A DNA stretch of 64,000 nt. It comes from Leptospira congkakensis. Its GTDB lineage: Bacteria > Spirochaetota > Leptospiria > Leptospirales > Leptospiraceae. The notes under the pieces were generated by a model. It was not told where the DNA came from and did no database searches. It saw nothing but the letters and a program-made list of their open reading frames with translations. Shown here one piece after another: positions 8,247-16,389 of the stretch. Position numbers and translations under genes: made by a program. Positions within the stretch are counted from its first letter, which is position 1. Every line of letters starts with the position of its first letter. The stretch lies in assembly GCF_004770265.1 (NCBI RefSeq), contig NZ_RQGQ01000017.1, positions 62,001 through 126,000 on the forward strand. The letters are read 5' to 3'.

Positions 8247-9863
8247 ATGAAACTTAAAAAAATAATCATTTTACTTTTAATCTCCACTCCATTATTTTCC
8301 AAAGATTTAACAATAGAAAATGCATATATCAAATATACATCCTCATCTACTTCTGTTGTTTATCTTAGTTTAGTGAACTCGAGTACAGTCGAAAAAAAAC
8401 TAATCCAGGCAAAATCAAACATTGCAGATCGTGTAGAACTATTTACAATGTTACCTTCTGAACAAGGTATGAAGATGATTCCTATTTCAGAAATCTTCAT
8501 TCCCAAAAAAAATTCAGTCCATCTCACTCCGAGAGGGTTCCATATCATGCTCTTCGGAATCAAGTCTCCTCTAAAACTAAAAGAATTCATTCCCTTTCGG
8601 TTTGTTTTTTCCGACGGGTCTGAGATTCAAACAAACATTCCAATAGAAAAAAATTCACCTAACAAAGATTTTAACAATAAAACGCTAACTACGACATTCA
8701 AAAATGGAACAGCAAACAATTCTCCACTGAATTTAGATGAAACGGATATGTCGAATTATGAACCAAACCAAACAAATAATTCAACAAACATAAATTATTC
8801 GGAACATGATCACTCAAACCACCTAGGACATGAAAATCATAATCGTGCTGATATGTTAGCTCCTGCAGGGATCATGAACCCACACATTCACGAACCAGGA
8901 AAGTGGATGATCGACTATCGTTATATGGGAATGAAGATGTGGGGATTACAATCAGGCACACGAGGCCAATCGGATTTAGGTACGTTATACACACCTTATA
9001 CCGACCCTACTGTTCAAATGCCCACCGGTAGTTTGATTACAAGTTCTCCTATTGGAACAACAATTCCAATCATTTCACCTAACAAGTACAACTACATGTC
9101 CGTTCCAACAGATATGGTTATGGAGATGAATATGGTGAGTGCCATGACGTCTATTTCAGACAAATGGATGATTATGTTTATGGTGCCTGCAGTCAAAAAT
9201 AGAATGACAATGGTATCTAGTAATTTTGATCGTGCACCTATGAGTTCCGCAGGCATCGGTGATGTTAGTTTTAGTACTGCTTATCGACTTATCAAAACAG
9301 AACATCAGAATTTTTTTACCGGGATGGGAATTTCTCTTCCAACTGGATCTATTGATGAAAGAGACAACATGCCCATGATGGGAAAACAAAAAGTTCCTTA
9401 TAATATGTTACCAGGATCAGGAACGTATAGTTTGTTACCTCAAATTTCGTATAACGGAAATTATAAGAAAATTTCTTGGGGAGTCCAATCACAAGCCAAT
9501 TTAAGAATTGGAAAAAATGATAATAACTACCGCTTTGGAAATCGATATGAAATTTCTGGTTGGTTATCTTTCTTAATACATGAAAGTACGTCATTTTCAC
9601 TTCGTGTAGCAAAACAAAGATGGTTGAATCTACAAGGTATGGATGCAACACTTGATCCCAAAATGGATCCACAAAACGATCCTTACCGTCAAGGTGGAAT
9701 GCGAAGTGACCTCCTTATCGGTGTTAACTTTTTAGTCACATCCGGAGTTTTACAGGGAACTCGTTTTGGTTTTGAGTATGGCAAACCATTTCATCAAAAT
9801 TTAAATGGACCTCAATTGGCAACAAGAGAACTGATCAACGTTTTTGCTTCTTTTACTTTTTAA
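8247..9863 (+). CDS. PCu(A)C copper-chaperone domain fused to outer-membrane barrel
   Basis: This 538-residue protein has a signal peptide (about 1-18) and then a PCu(A)C (DUF461) domain at about 20-133. The family motif H(M)X10MX21HXM is present with exact spacing as Phe66, Met77, His99 and Met101. The first His is replaced by Phe, with Met68 close by. A low-complexity Asn/Thr linker follows, then a His cluster at 187-198. The remaining 330 residues read as a transmembrane beta-barrel that is Met-rich in its first half (YRYMGMKMWG, VMEMNMV) and ends in the outer-membrane signature Phe538. PCu(A)C proteins carry Cu(I) in the periplasm. Joined to a barrel, the protein could bring copper in for NosZ. 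The transport role is inference; domain order is direct. Confidence 0.8.
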   Translation: MKLKKIIILLLISTPLFSKDLTIENAYIKYTSSSTSVVYLSLVNSSTVEKKLIQAKSNIADRVELFTMLPSEQGMKMIPISEIFIPKKNSVHLTPRGFHIMLFGIKSPLKLKEFIPFRFVFSDGSEIQTNIPIEKNSPNKDFNNKTLTTTFKNGTANNSPLNLDETDMSNYEPNQTNNSTNINYSEHDHSNHLGHENHNRADMLAPAGIMNPHIHEPGKWMIDYRYMGMKMWGLQSGTRGQSDLGTLYTPYTDPTVQMPTGSLITSSPIGTTIPIISPNKYNYMSVPTDMVMEMNMVSAMTSISDKWMIMFMVPAVKNRMTMVSSNFDRAPMSSAGIGDVSFSTAYRLIKTEHQNFFTGMGISLPTGSIDERDNMPMMGKQKVPYNMLPGSGTYSLLPQISYNGNYKKISWGVQSQANLRIGKNDNNYRFGNRYEISGWLSFLIHESTSFSLRVAKQRWLNLQGMDATLDPKMDPQNDPYRQGGMRSDLLIGVNFLVTSGVLQGTRFGFEYGKPFHQNLNGPQLATRELINVFASFTF

Positions 9864-9886
9864 AAGAATTTCATATTTGATTTTTT

Positions 9887-9960
9887 GGGCGCACATCTCC
9901 GGCTCTACGCTGCAATCTTTCCTTACGGAAAGGATTTCCGCTGCGATCCGGGGCGCTCGT
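9887..9960. repeat. GC-rich imperfect palindrome, intergenic element
   Basis: In an otherwise AT-rich 186-base gap, this 74-base block is markedly GC-rich. It is bounded by direct GGGCGC copies (9887-9892 and 9951-9956). The core can fold into a long imperfect hairpin with TTTCC/GGAAA around a TTAC loop, AATC/GATT next, and CCGG arms outside. It also contains the near-direct repeat CGCTGCAATC and CGCTGCGATC. It resembles the small interspersed palindromic elements found in many genomes and could also end transcription of the barrel gene. Only one copy was seen in this window. Confidence 0.55.
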
Positions 9961-10049
9961 AATTTAGAAATTCTATATTGACGTAAGAACCTCAAACAAG
10001 ATACATTTGGTAAAATCCAACTCAATCCTTTTCATTTAAATTAAATATC

Positions 10050-10661
10050 ATGACAGATTCAAAACTTATCATAAGAAATGCCACAGCAAACGATGTTACA
10101 TCCATTGTCCCGTTAATTTATTCTTCAGGCCCTAAAGCGTGGACATTTGTTTTCTCAGAAGGGAAAAAAACAGCATTTGATTTTTTAAACTCATCCTATA
10201 TCCAACGTGGAAATACAGTTTCGTATTCAAACCATTATGTGGCAGAAATCAACGGCAAAGTTGTCGGATCCATTCTTTCTTATACACAACCAAGTTTTCT
10301 TGCGCTCACAGTTGGAACTGCAATACGAATCCTTTCCATATACAAATGGAAAGCTCCTAAGGTAATGGCGAGAGGCCTAAAAACAGAAACCATCATCCAA
10401 CCTCCTAAATCTAGCTGTTTATATTTAGGACATATTGCTGTCTTAGAAACAGAAAGAAACAAAGGGATTGCGAAACAACTGATCGAATATATGATCACAA
10501 ATAATACAAAATATAAAACCATCTCGTTAGATGTATCCGCAGAAAATCAACCCGCCATTTCCCTCTATCAAAAGTTAGGTTTTCAAATCAAAGAAACAAG
10601 ACACCCTCATGGTTGGGAAGGAATCATTCCGTCTCATCATTATATGGAAAAACAACTTTAA
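10050..10661 (+). CDS. GNAT-family N-acetyltransferase
   Basis: This 203-residue protein has the GNAT fold. The N-terminal IIRNATANDVTSIVPLI strand-helix is followed by the central beta strands and an acetyl-CoA-binding motif A (ETERNKGIAKQLIEYM, with the R/Q-x-x-G-x-A pattern). The ENQPAISLYQKLGFQ motif B follows. It transfers an acetyl group to an amine or amino acid; the substrate cannot be read from sequence. It ends 9 bases before a dioxygenase gene on the same strand, so the two are probably cotranscribed. Confidence 0.85.
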   Translation: MTDSKLIIRNATANDVTSIVPLIYSSGPKAWTFVFSEGKKTAFDFLNSSYIQRGNTVSYSNHYVAEINGKVVGSILSYTQPSFLALTVGTAIRILSIYKWKAPKVMARGLKTETIIQPPKSSCLYLGHIAVLETERNKGIAKQLIEYMITNNTKYKTISLDVSAENQPAISLYQKLGFQIKETRHPHGWEGIIPSHHYMEKQL

Positions 10662-10670
10662 CGATTTTTT

Positions 10671-11432
10671 ATGATTGATGAAAGTACAAAGATAAAATCA
10701 CAAATCGAAACCGATGGTTATTTTTTGTTTTCAGATTATTTCCCTCTCTCTACGATAAAAAATTTAAAAAATATATTAATTCGTTCCAATGAAGAATGGA
10801 TAAAAGAATTAAATCACCCAAAAAATGTAAACAGTGCGTATCTCACTTCCACAAAATATACCAAGGATGTTCAAGACAGAAAAACACTATTTGAGTTTAT
10901 AGAATCCGACGATTTACTCAAGATTACAAATCTCTTATTTACAGACCCCACCTACTTTCTCAATACACAAATTTTTTTTAATCCAGAAGATCCAAACAAA
11001 CTTCCATATTGGCATAGGGACATCCAATACATGGGTATCCCCGAAGAAAAACAATTTGAACGAATTAAAAAAGATTTTGTTTGGCACTTTCGCATTCCTT
11101 TGGAAAAAGATCCTGGAATATGGATCGTTCCGGGTTCTCACAAACGTTGGGATTCAGAAGAAGAAAGAAATGTTCGTTTGGAATTAGAAGGCAAAAAAAA
11201 TCATGAGAACCTCACAAACCAAATCCTTATACCCCACGATCCAGGGGATCTGTTAGTATTTTCCGCTCATCTCATCCACAAAGGAAACTATGATCAAAAT
11301 CGTTTTTCTTTTGATATCTTATACACAAATTTTCCAGAGAAGAAAGAAACTGCAGACGTGTGGAATCACTTCCCGGAGAAAGAAACCCAGCCAGAAGATT
11401 CTAAAAAACAATCCATCTTTCACTTGATTTAA
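10671..11432 (+). CDS. PhyH-family Fe(II)/2-oxoglutarate dioxygenase
   Basis: This 253-residue protein fits the phytanoyl-CoA dioxygenase family. It opens with the typical DGYFLFSDYF block. The iron-binding facial triad is visible as His-x-Asp in PYWHRDIQY (about residue 117) and a distal His in SAHLIHKGN (about 199-203), followed by an Arg that can bind 2-oxoglutarate (NRFSFD). Such enzymes hydroxylate small molecules or side chains; the substrate here is unknown. No biosynthetic cluster surrounds it. Confidence 0.8.
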   Translation: MIDESTKIKSQIETDGYFLFSDYFPLSTIKNLKNILIRSNEEWIKELNHPKNVNSAYLTSTKYTKDVQDRKTLFEFIESDDLLKITNLLFTDPTYFLNTQIFFNPEDPNKLPYWHRDIQYMGIPEEKQFERIKKDFVWHFRIPLEKDPGIWIVPGSHKRWDSEEERNVRLELEGKKNHENLTNQILIPHDPGDLLVFSAHLIHKGNYDQNRFSFDILYTNFPEKKETADVWNHFPEKETQPEDSKKQSIFHLI

Positions 11433-11506
11433 AAATTCCAATCCTAAATCGTTGTGCCAAAGAAGAAATTGGAAAAACGATAAAATAGTTTTTTAATCTT
11501 ACGAAG

Positions 11507-12691
11507 ATGAAAACAAAACCCAAAAAATATTTTGAAGTATTTTTCACTGCATTAAAACTCGGATGTACTTCGTTTGGTGGTCCCATTGCCCACTTAAGTT
11601 ATTTTCACGATGAGTATGTAACCAAAAAAAAATGGATCAGTGCCCAAGTTTATGCGGACTTGGTTGCCCTTTGTCAGTTTCTTCCTGGACCTGCCAGTAG
11701 CCAAGTGGGTATGGCCATTGGACTTTCACGTGCAGGTCTCATCGGTGCTATCCTTTCTTGGATTGGTTTTACTTTACCATCGGCAATCATCCTCATTCTT
11801 TTTGGACTTGGAATGTCTGAGATAGATATTAGCGCACATAAAAATTGGCTTCATGGTTTAAAAGTAGTAGCTGTCGCAGTCGTTGCGCAAGCCATCTTAG
11901 GTATGGGTAAAAAACTTTGTCCAGATAAAGAACGAATCACAATTGCAGTAGTAACAAGCGTTATTCTTTTATTCTTTAGTTCCGTTTTCCTCCAAGTATT
12001 GGTTCTGATCGCATCCGGAGTCATTGGGATTATTTTTTTCAAACCATCTTCTGATTTACCACACGAACCTTTACACAAAGGAAACAAAAATCTAAGTATT
12101 TTATTTATAGTTTTGTTTTTTGTATTATTATTTTTACTTCCATTTTTAAGAGAAATTTACCCCGACCAAAGAATCAAACTATTGGATAGTTTTTACAGAG
12201 CCGGCTCACTCGTATTTGGTGGAGGGCACGTAGTGCTTCCTCTTTTACAAGCTGAAGTAGTTCCTTCAGGTTGGGTAAATAATGATCTTTTCCTAGCAGG
12301 GTATGGACTATCTAATGCGATCCCAGGTCCATTATTTGCTTTTAGTAGTTATTTAGGTGCCGTTTCCAGTCTAAAACCAAATGCATGGCCAGGAGCTATT
12401 CTTTGTTTGGTGGCAGCATTTTTGCCTTCTTTTCTTTTGATTGTAGGTGTTTTACCATTTTGGGAAAAACTGAGAACAAATCCCTCTGTCAAAAAATCAA
12501 TGCTCGGTGTCAATGCGGCTGTCGTAGGAATTCTATTGGCTGCTCTCTACCAACCCGTTTGGACAAGTGCCGTTTTTACAGGAAAGGACTTTGCTCTAGC
12601 TGCTTCCGGATTTTTACTTCTAGAATATTGGAAAATTCCATCGTGGGCAGTTGTATTGATCACCGTTGGTGTTAGTTTATTTCTTTATTAA
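11507..12691 (+). CDS. chrA: ChrA-family chromate/anion transporter
   Basis: This 394-residue membrane protein contains two homologous halves, as in full-length ChrA. The N-terminal half has the FGGPIAHLSYF and LPGPASSQVGMAIG signatures; the C-terminal half repeats them as FGGGHVVLPLL and IPGPLFAFSSYLG. ChrA proteins export chromate, probably as a chromate/proton antiporter. Many genome homologues have no proven chromate link, so the substrate remains tentative. A separate regulator gene (chrB) is not present. Confidence 0.88.
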   Translation: MKTKPKKYFEVFFTALKLGCTSFGGPIAHLSYFHDEYVTKKKWISAQVYADLVALCQFLPGPASSQVGMAIGLSRAGLIGAILSWIGFTLPSAIILILFGLGMSEIDISAHKNWLHGLKVVAVAVVAQAILGMGKKLCPDKERITIAVVTSVILLFFSSVFLQVLVLIASGVIGIIFFKPSSDLPHEPLHKGNKNLSILFIVLFFVLLFLLPFLREIYPDQRIKLLDSFYRAGSLVFGGGHVVLPLLQAEVVPSGWVNNDLFLAGYGLSNAIPGPLFAFSSYLGAVSSLKPNAWPGAILCLVAAFLPSFLLIVGVLPFWEKLRTNPSVKKSMLGVNAAVVGILLAALYQPVWTSAVFTGKDFALAASGFLLLEYWKIPSWAVVLITVGVSLFLY

Positions 12692-12770
12692 AAAGAAACT
12701 TCATCTAACTATTTGTTGTTGTTCCAAATTAGTCATTGATTTCTACAATTACTTGGAAAAATCTTTCCCT

Positions 12771-13268
12771 ATGAAAGATTTTTTCTTAAGGAACAATGCT
12801 TATCATATTTGGGCCACAAATCTTCTCTATGAATCAATAGATACTATTTCAGATACAGACTACAAAAAAGATGTAGGATTATTTTTTAAATCTATACATG
12901 GAACTCTGAACCATTTACTACTTGTCGAAAAAGTTTGGTATTCGCGTCTTGTTGGAGAAATTTATATCCCAACATCATTAGGTGAAGAAATCGAACACAA
13001 TCGCCAAACATTAAAAACACGTATGATTCAAAGTTTAGAATTATGGGAGTCTTGGTTAACTGGTCTCGACAATTCTCTTTGGAATACAATCTTCCGTTAT
13101 AAAACCATGAGAGGATTTGAAGCAGAACTAATTTTCAGTGATGTGGTGCAGCATAACTTCAACCACAGAACACATCATAGGGGGCAAATTACTGCCGCCA
13201 TTACTTCTTTAGGCGGCAAATCGCCAGAAATCGATTTTGTTTATTACCTCCAAACCAAAGGAAAATAA
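12771..13268 (+). CDS. DinB-family protein
   Basis: This 165-residue four-helix-bundle protein of the DinB/YfiT superfamily shows the three metal-ligand His positions. One is in the HGTLNHLLLVEKVW helix near residue 44 and two are in the HNFNHRTHHRGQI helix near 130-136. DinB proteins are metal-dependent hydrolases or thiol transferases, often of unknown substrate. The ATG at 12771 gives the canonical N-terminus (MKDFFLRNNAYHIW). The longer frame from 12666 adds a hydrophobic stretch that overlaps chrA and is unlikely to be translated. Confidence 0.82.
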   Translation: MKDFFLRNNAYHIWATNLLYESIDTISDTDYKKDVGLFFKSIHGTLNHLLLVEKVWYSRLVGEIYIPTSLGEEIEHNRQTLKTRMIQSLELWESWLTGLDNSLWNTIFRYKTMRGFEAELIFSDVVQHNFNHRTHHRGQITAAITSLGGKSPEIDFVYYLQTKGK

Positions 13269-13269
13269 T

Positions 13270-13686
13270 ATGTGGAACCCTTCTCCAAAAACAAGAACTA
13301 TCGCTAGCAAAATTTTAATCCTATTGTTTTCATTCACAACGATTTTCCATATCCTCGCTTTGTTACAAATTGTCCCTTTTCAATATCTTTGGGGCGGGAG
13401 ACTCAGCAGCGTAGAAGAAATGTATGTAATGGAATCTGTTTCTCTTATTGTGACTATATTTTTTTTATGGGCGAGTTTTTTATACATTCAATACCTAAAC
13501 AAAGGTTTGGTGCCACTATGGATTCGACTTGTGTTTGCTTTCATTGGAATTATATTTTTGGCAAATACAATTGGGAATCTAGTTGCCGTTACTGATTTAG
13601 AAACTTTACTGGCAACACCGGTAACAGCTATTTTATCGGGAATTTCTTTCTCATTGGTACCAAAATATGAAAATAAGACAAGCTAA
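13270..13686 (+). CDS. Four-helix membrane protein, unknown function
   Basis: This 138-residue protein begins at an ATG one base after the dinB-like stop. It contains four hydrophobic helices (about 14-32, 52-75, 80-103 and 110-128) with short polar loops, including WGGRLSSVEEMYVME between helices one and two. I recognise no family with confidence. The 3' end overlaps the next acetyltransferase gene by 20 bases, so translation of the two is probably coupled. Confidence 0.72.
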   Translation: MWNPSPKTRTIASKILILLFSFTTIFHILALLQIVPFQYLWGGRLSSVEEMYVMESVSLIVTIFFLWASFLYIQYLNKGLVPLWIRLVFAFIGIIFLANTIGNLVAVTDLETLLATPVTAILSGISFSLVPKYENKTS

Positions 13687-14116
13687 CTACAAAGACGTTT
13701 CCAAAATCTCTCCCGTATTCGACGAATACAGACAATTTTATGGACAAACAACCAACATAACAGGTGCAAATCGCTTCCTTCAAGACAGAATGGAACATGC
13801 ACAGTCCATTATTTTTGTGGCAGAGGATCCAAACACAGGCGAAATCACGGGATTCACTCAGTTATATCCAGTGTTTTCTTCTATTTCCATGCAAAGATCC
13901 TACATCCTAAATGATCTTTATGTGAAAAAAGATTTTCGTAAACAGGGAATCGCCAAACAACTAATTGCAGAAGTTAAATCTTTCACAAAATCCAATTCTG
14001 GTAAGGGTTTGGAACTTTCCACGTCCACACACAACAAAGATGCCCGTGCCTTGTATACAAAAGAAGGGTTCGAACAAGAAACAGAATTTTTAACTTATTT
14101 TTGGAAATCTGTTTAA
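13667..14116 (+). CDS. GNAT-family N-acetyltransferase
   Basis: This 149-residue compact GNAT enzyme shows IRQANYKDVSKISPVF at the N-terminus. The acetyl-CoA loop is in FRKQGIAKQLIAEVK (R/Q-x-x-G-x-A) and the closing NKDARALYTKEGFEQE segment has the usual ALY-x-x-x-GF pattern. The substrate is unknown. The start lies within the last codons of the preceding membrane-protein gene. Confidence 0.85.
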   Translation: MKIRQANYKDVSKISPVFDEYRQFYGQTTNITGANRFLQDRMEHAQSIIFVAEDPNTGEITGFTQLYPVFSSISMQRSYILNDLYVKKDFRKQGIAKQLIAEVKSFTKSNSGKGLELSTSTHNKDARALYTKEGFEQETEFLTYFWKSV

Positions 14117-14140
14117 TTTTTTTTAGAGGAGTAAGTAACC

Positions 14141-14746
14141 GTGTACATTCCCGATCATTTTAAAATGGAAACCGATTTCATTTATCAATCCATCGAGGAA
14201 AATCCATTTTCCATCTTAGTTTCCAATAACCAAGAGGAGATGATGGCAACACATTTACCTCTGCTCCTCTCCGAAGATAAACTTTCTTTAATAGGACACT
14301 TTGCCAAACCAAATCCACAAAGTCTGATCAATGGCAAAGAAGTTCTATGTATTTTTTCTGGCCCACATTGTTATATATCTCCCTCTTGGTATGAAACAGA
14401 CCGCGCGGTTCCTACTTGGAATTTTACAGCTGTCCATGTGAAAGGAATTCTGACCATCGAAGAAAATTCCGAAAAAATTCACAAAAGTCTGGTAAACTTG
14501 GTTCATCGATTTGAATCCAAAGATTCTAAATACAAAATTGAATCTGTTGACACCCATTATACAGAAGGTTTAAAAAAGGGAATTGTTCCCTTTGAAATCA
14601 AAATTACAAATATCGAGGGAAAACAAAAACTGAGCCAAAACCATTCAGTAGAACGTCGTAGTCTCGTGATTTCAAATTTAGATTTGATGCCTGGTGAAAA
14701 TGAAAAAGCGATTGCATCTTTAATGAAAAAAAGATTAAATCAATAA
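14141..14746 (+). CDS. PaiB-like FMN-binding protein
   Basis: This 201-residue protein matches the PaiB/FMN-binding split-barrel family. It opens with MYIPDHF, then has the HLPLLLSED strand, the PQWY-like SPSWYETDRAVPTWNF block and VHVKG, and ends with the KLSQNHS tail that is characteristic of the family. PaiB in Bacillus was described as a negative regulator of sporulation and protease genes, but most homologues are simply flavin-binding proteins of unknown role. It uses a GTG start behind AGAGGAG, a strong ribosome site. The gene follows a GNAT gene, which recalls the paiA-paiB pair, where PaiA is also an N-acetyltransferase. Confidence 0.82.
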   Translation: MYIPDHFKMETDFIYQSIEENPFSILVSNNQEEMMATHLPLLLSEDKLSLIGHFAKPNPQSLINGKEVLCIFSGPHCYISPSWYETDRAVPTWNFTAVHVKGILTIEENSEKIHKSLVNLVHRFESKDSKYKIESVDTHYTEGLKKGIVPFEIKITNIEGKQKLSQNHSVERRSLVISNLDLMPGENEKAIASLMKKRLNQ

Positions 14747-14824
14747 TCTAAAGTCTTCGATACGCAAAGGGAACTCCTTGCTGATTGATTTCCTAATTTT
14801 GAAATTTGGATTACTAATTTAACC

Positions 14825-16387
14825 TTGAAACTTGAATTAAATGTAAGAGTCACACCTGAGATTGCATCCAATCCAGACAATTTGTTGCAATTTGTATCCA
14901 AACAAAACAAAATCCCAAAAGCCGATATCAAACATATTGAATGCACTTCACGTTCTATTGATGCAAGACAAAGAAATGTTGTTTTTCAATTGCGATTGGA
15001 TGTTTACGTAAACGAAGACTTTATCCCTTTAGAATTTCCAATTCCCAATTTTCCCAATGTCAGTTTAGAAGAACCTGTGATCATCATAGGTGCAGGTCCC
15101 GCAGGATTATTTGCCGCCTTACGTATATTAGAGCTTGGAAAAAAACCTATCATCCTTGAACGCGGAAAAAATGTCAAAGAACGTGTGGAAGACTTACGCG
15201 GAATCAATGTCCATCATATTGTTAATGAAGATTCCAATTATTGTTTTGGAGAAGGTGGGGCTGGAACCTATTCCGATGGAAAACTTTATACAAGATCCAA
15301 AAAACGCGGAAACATAAAAAAAGTTCTGGAATATTTAGTTTGTTTTGGTGCCACCAAACAAATACTAGTTGATGCACATCCTCATATTGGAACCAATAAA
15401 CTTCCACGTATCATCCAAAACATTCGAGAAAGTATACTTTCTGCTGGTGGAGAAATTCATTTCAAAACACGGATCACCGACTTGATTCTTTCTGGAAATT
15501 CTATCACTGGTGTGAAGTCGGCTTCTGGTGACAAATGGATGGCAAGAAATGTAATCATCGCAACTGGTCATTCTGGTCGAGAAATGTTCCAACTCCTTTA
15601 TGAAAAAGGAATTCAAATCCAAACCAAACCTCTTGCCATCGGTGTTCGTGTGGAACATCCACAAAGTTTGATTGATTCCATCCAATACCATTGTGATGTC
15701 AAAAATCCACTACTCCCCGCTTCTGAATATTCCCTTGTGAAACAAATCAACGGCAGAGGTGTTTATAGTTTTTGTATGTGTCCAGGAGGAGTGATTGCTC
15801 CTTGTGCCACAAAACCTGGTGAAGTTGTTACCAACGGTTGGTCTAGTGCAGAACGTTCTCGTCCTACTGCCAATTCGGGAATCGTCGTTGAACTTAGATT
15901 TGACGATTTCAAACCTTTTGATTCCTACGGAGTCTTTTCTGCTCTCCAATATCAATCTTCTATTGAACAAAAAGCTTTTGTAATGAATGGTGGAACTCAA
16001 AAAGCCCCAGCACAGCGAATGGTAGATTTTACAAAAGATATCGTTTCAAACGACCTTCCAAAAACTTCTTATACACCTGGACTTGTATCCGTTTCCCTCT
16101 CTGAATTATTACCGCCACTCATAGCAGACTCTCTCAAAAAAGGATTCCGAGAATTTGAATCCTCAATGAAAGGATACTTCACAAACGAAGCCATCATTCA
16201 TGCACCTGAAACACGTACATCTTCTCCTATCCAAGTTCCGAGAAATCCAGAAACATTAGAACACATTCATATCAAAGGATTATTTCCTTGTGGTGAAGGT
16301 GCGGGTTATGCAGGGGGGATTGTATCTGCTGCCATTGATGGAATGAAATGTGCAGAAGCAGCACTCACCGGCAGTTTTACAAAATAA
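14825..16387 (+). CDS. FAD-dependent oxidoreductase (COG2509-type)
   Basis: This 520-residue flavoprotein has an N-terminal region of about 75 residues that precedes the dinucleotide-binding fold. It then has the FAD motif IIGAGPAGLFAALRILE and the ERGKNVKER strand. The GEGGAGTYSDGKLYTR block and the C-terminal GLFPCGEGAGYAGGIVSAA segment are distinctive of the uncharacterised FAD dehydrogenases of the COG2509 type. The physiological substrate is unknown. The start is a TTG at 14825 with no strong ribosome site; the codons after it already match the N-terminal domain, so the error is at most a few residues. Confidence 0.85.
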   Translation: MKLELNVRVTPEIASNPDNLLQFVSKQNKIPKADIKHIECTSRSIDARQRNVVFQLRLDVYVNEDFIPLEFPIPNFPNVSLEEPVIIIGAGPAGLFAALRILELGKKPIILERGKNVKERVEDLRGINVHHIVNEDSNYCFGEGGAGTYSDGKLYTRSKKRGNIKKVLEYLVCFGATKQILVDAHPHIGTNKLPRIIQNIRESILSAGGEIHFKTRITDLILSGNSITGVKSASGDKWMARNVIIATGHSGREMFQLLYEKGIQIQTKPLAIGVRVEHPQSLIDSIQYHCDVKNPLLPASEYSLVKQINGRGVYSFCMCPGGVIAPCATKPGEVVTNGWSSAERSRPTANSGIVVELRFDDFKPFDSYGVFSALQYQSSIEQKAFVMNGGTQKAPAQRMVDFTKDIVSNDLPKTSYTPGLVSVSLSELLPPLIADSLKKGFREFESSMKGYFTNEAIIHAPETRTSSPIQVPRNPETLEHIHIKGLFPCGEGAGYAGGIVSAAIDGMKCAEAALTGSFTK

Positions 16388-16389
16388 AA

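Noticed and set aside
11437..11500. Inverted TTCCAAT/ATTGGAA pair followed by a T run before chrA
   Set aside because: The arms are 24 bases apart with no pairing between them and the T run is about 20 bases further on, so a terminator is not supported.
12666..12770. N-terminal extension of the DinB-like gene
   Set aside because: It overlaps chrA and adds a hydrophobic stretch. The ATG at 12771 gives the family's normal N-terminus.
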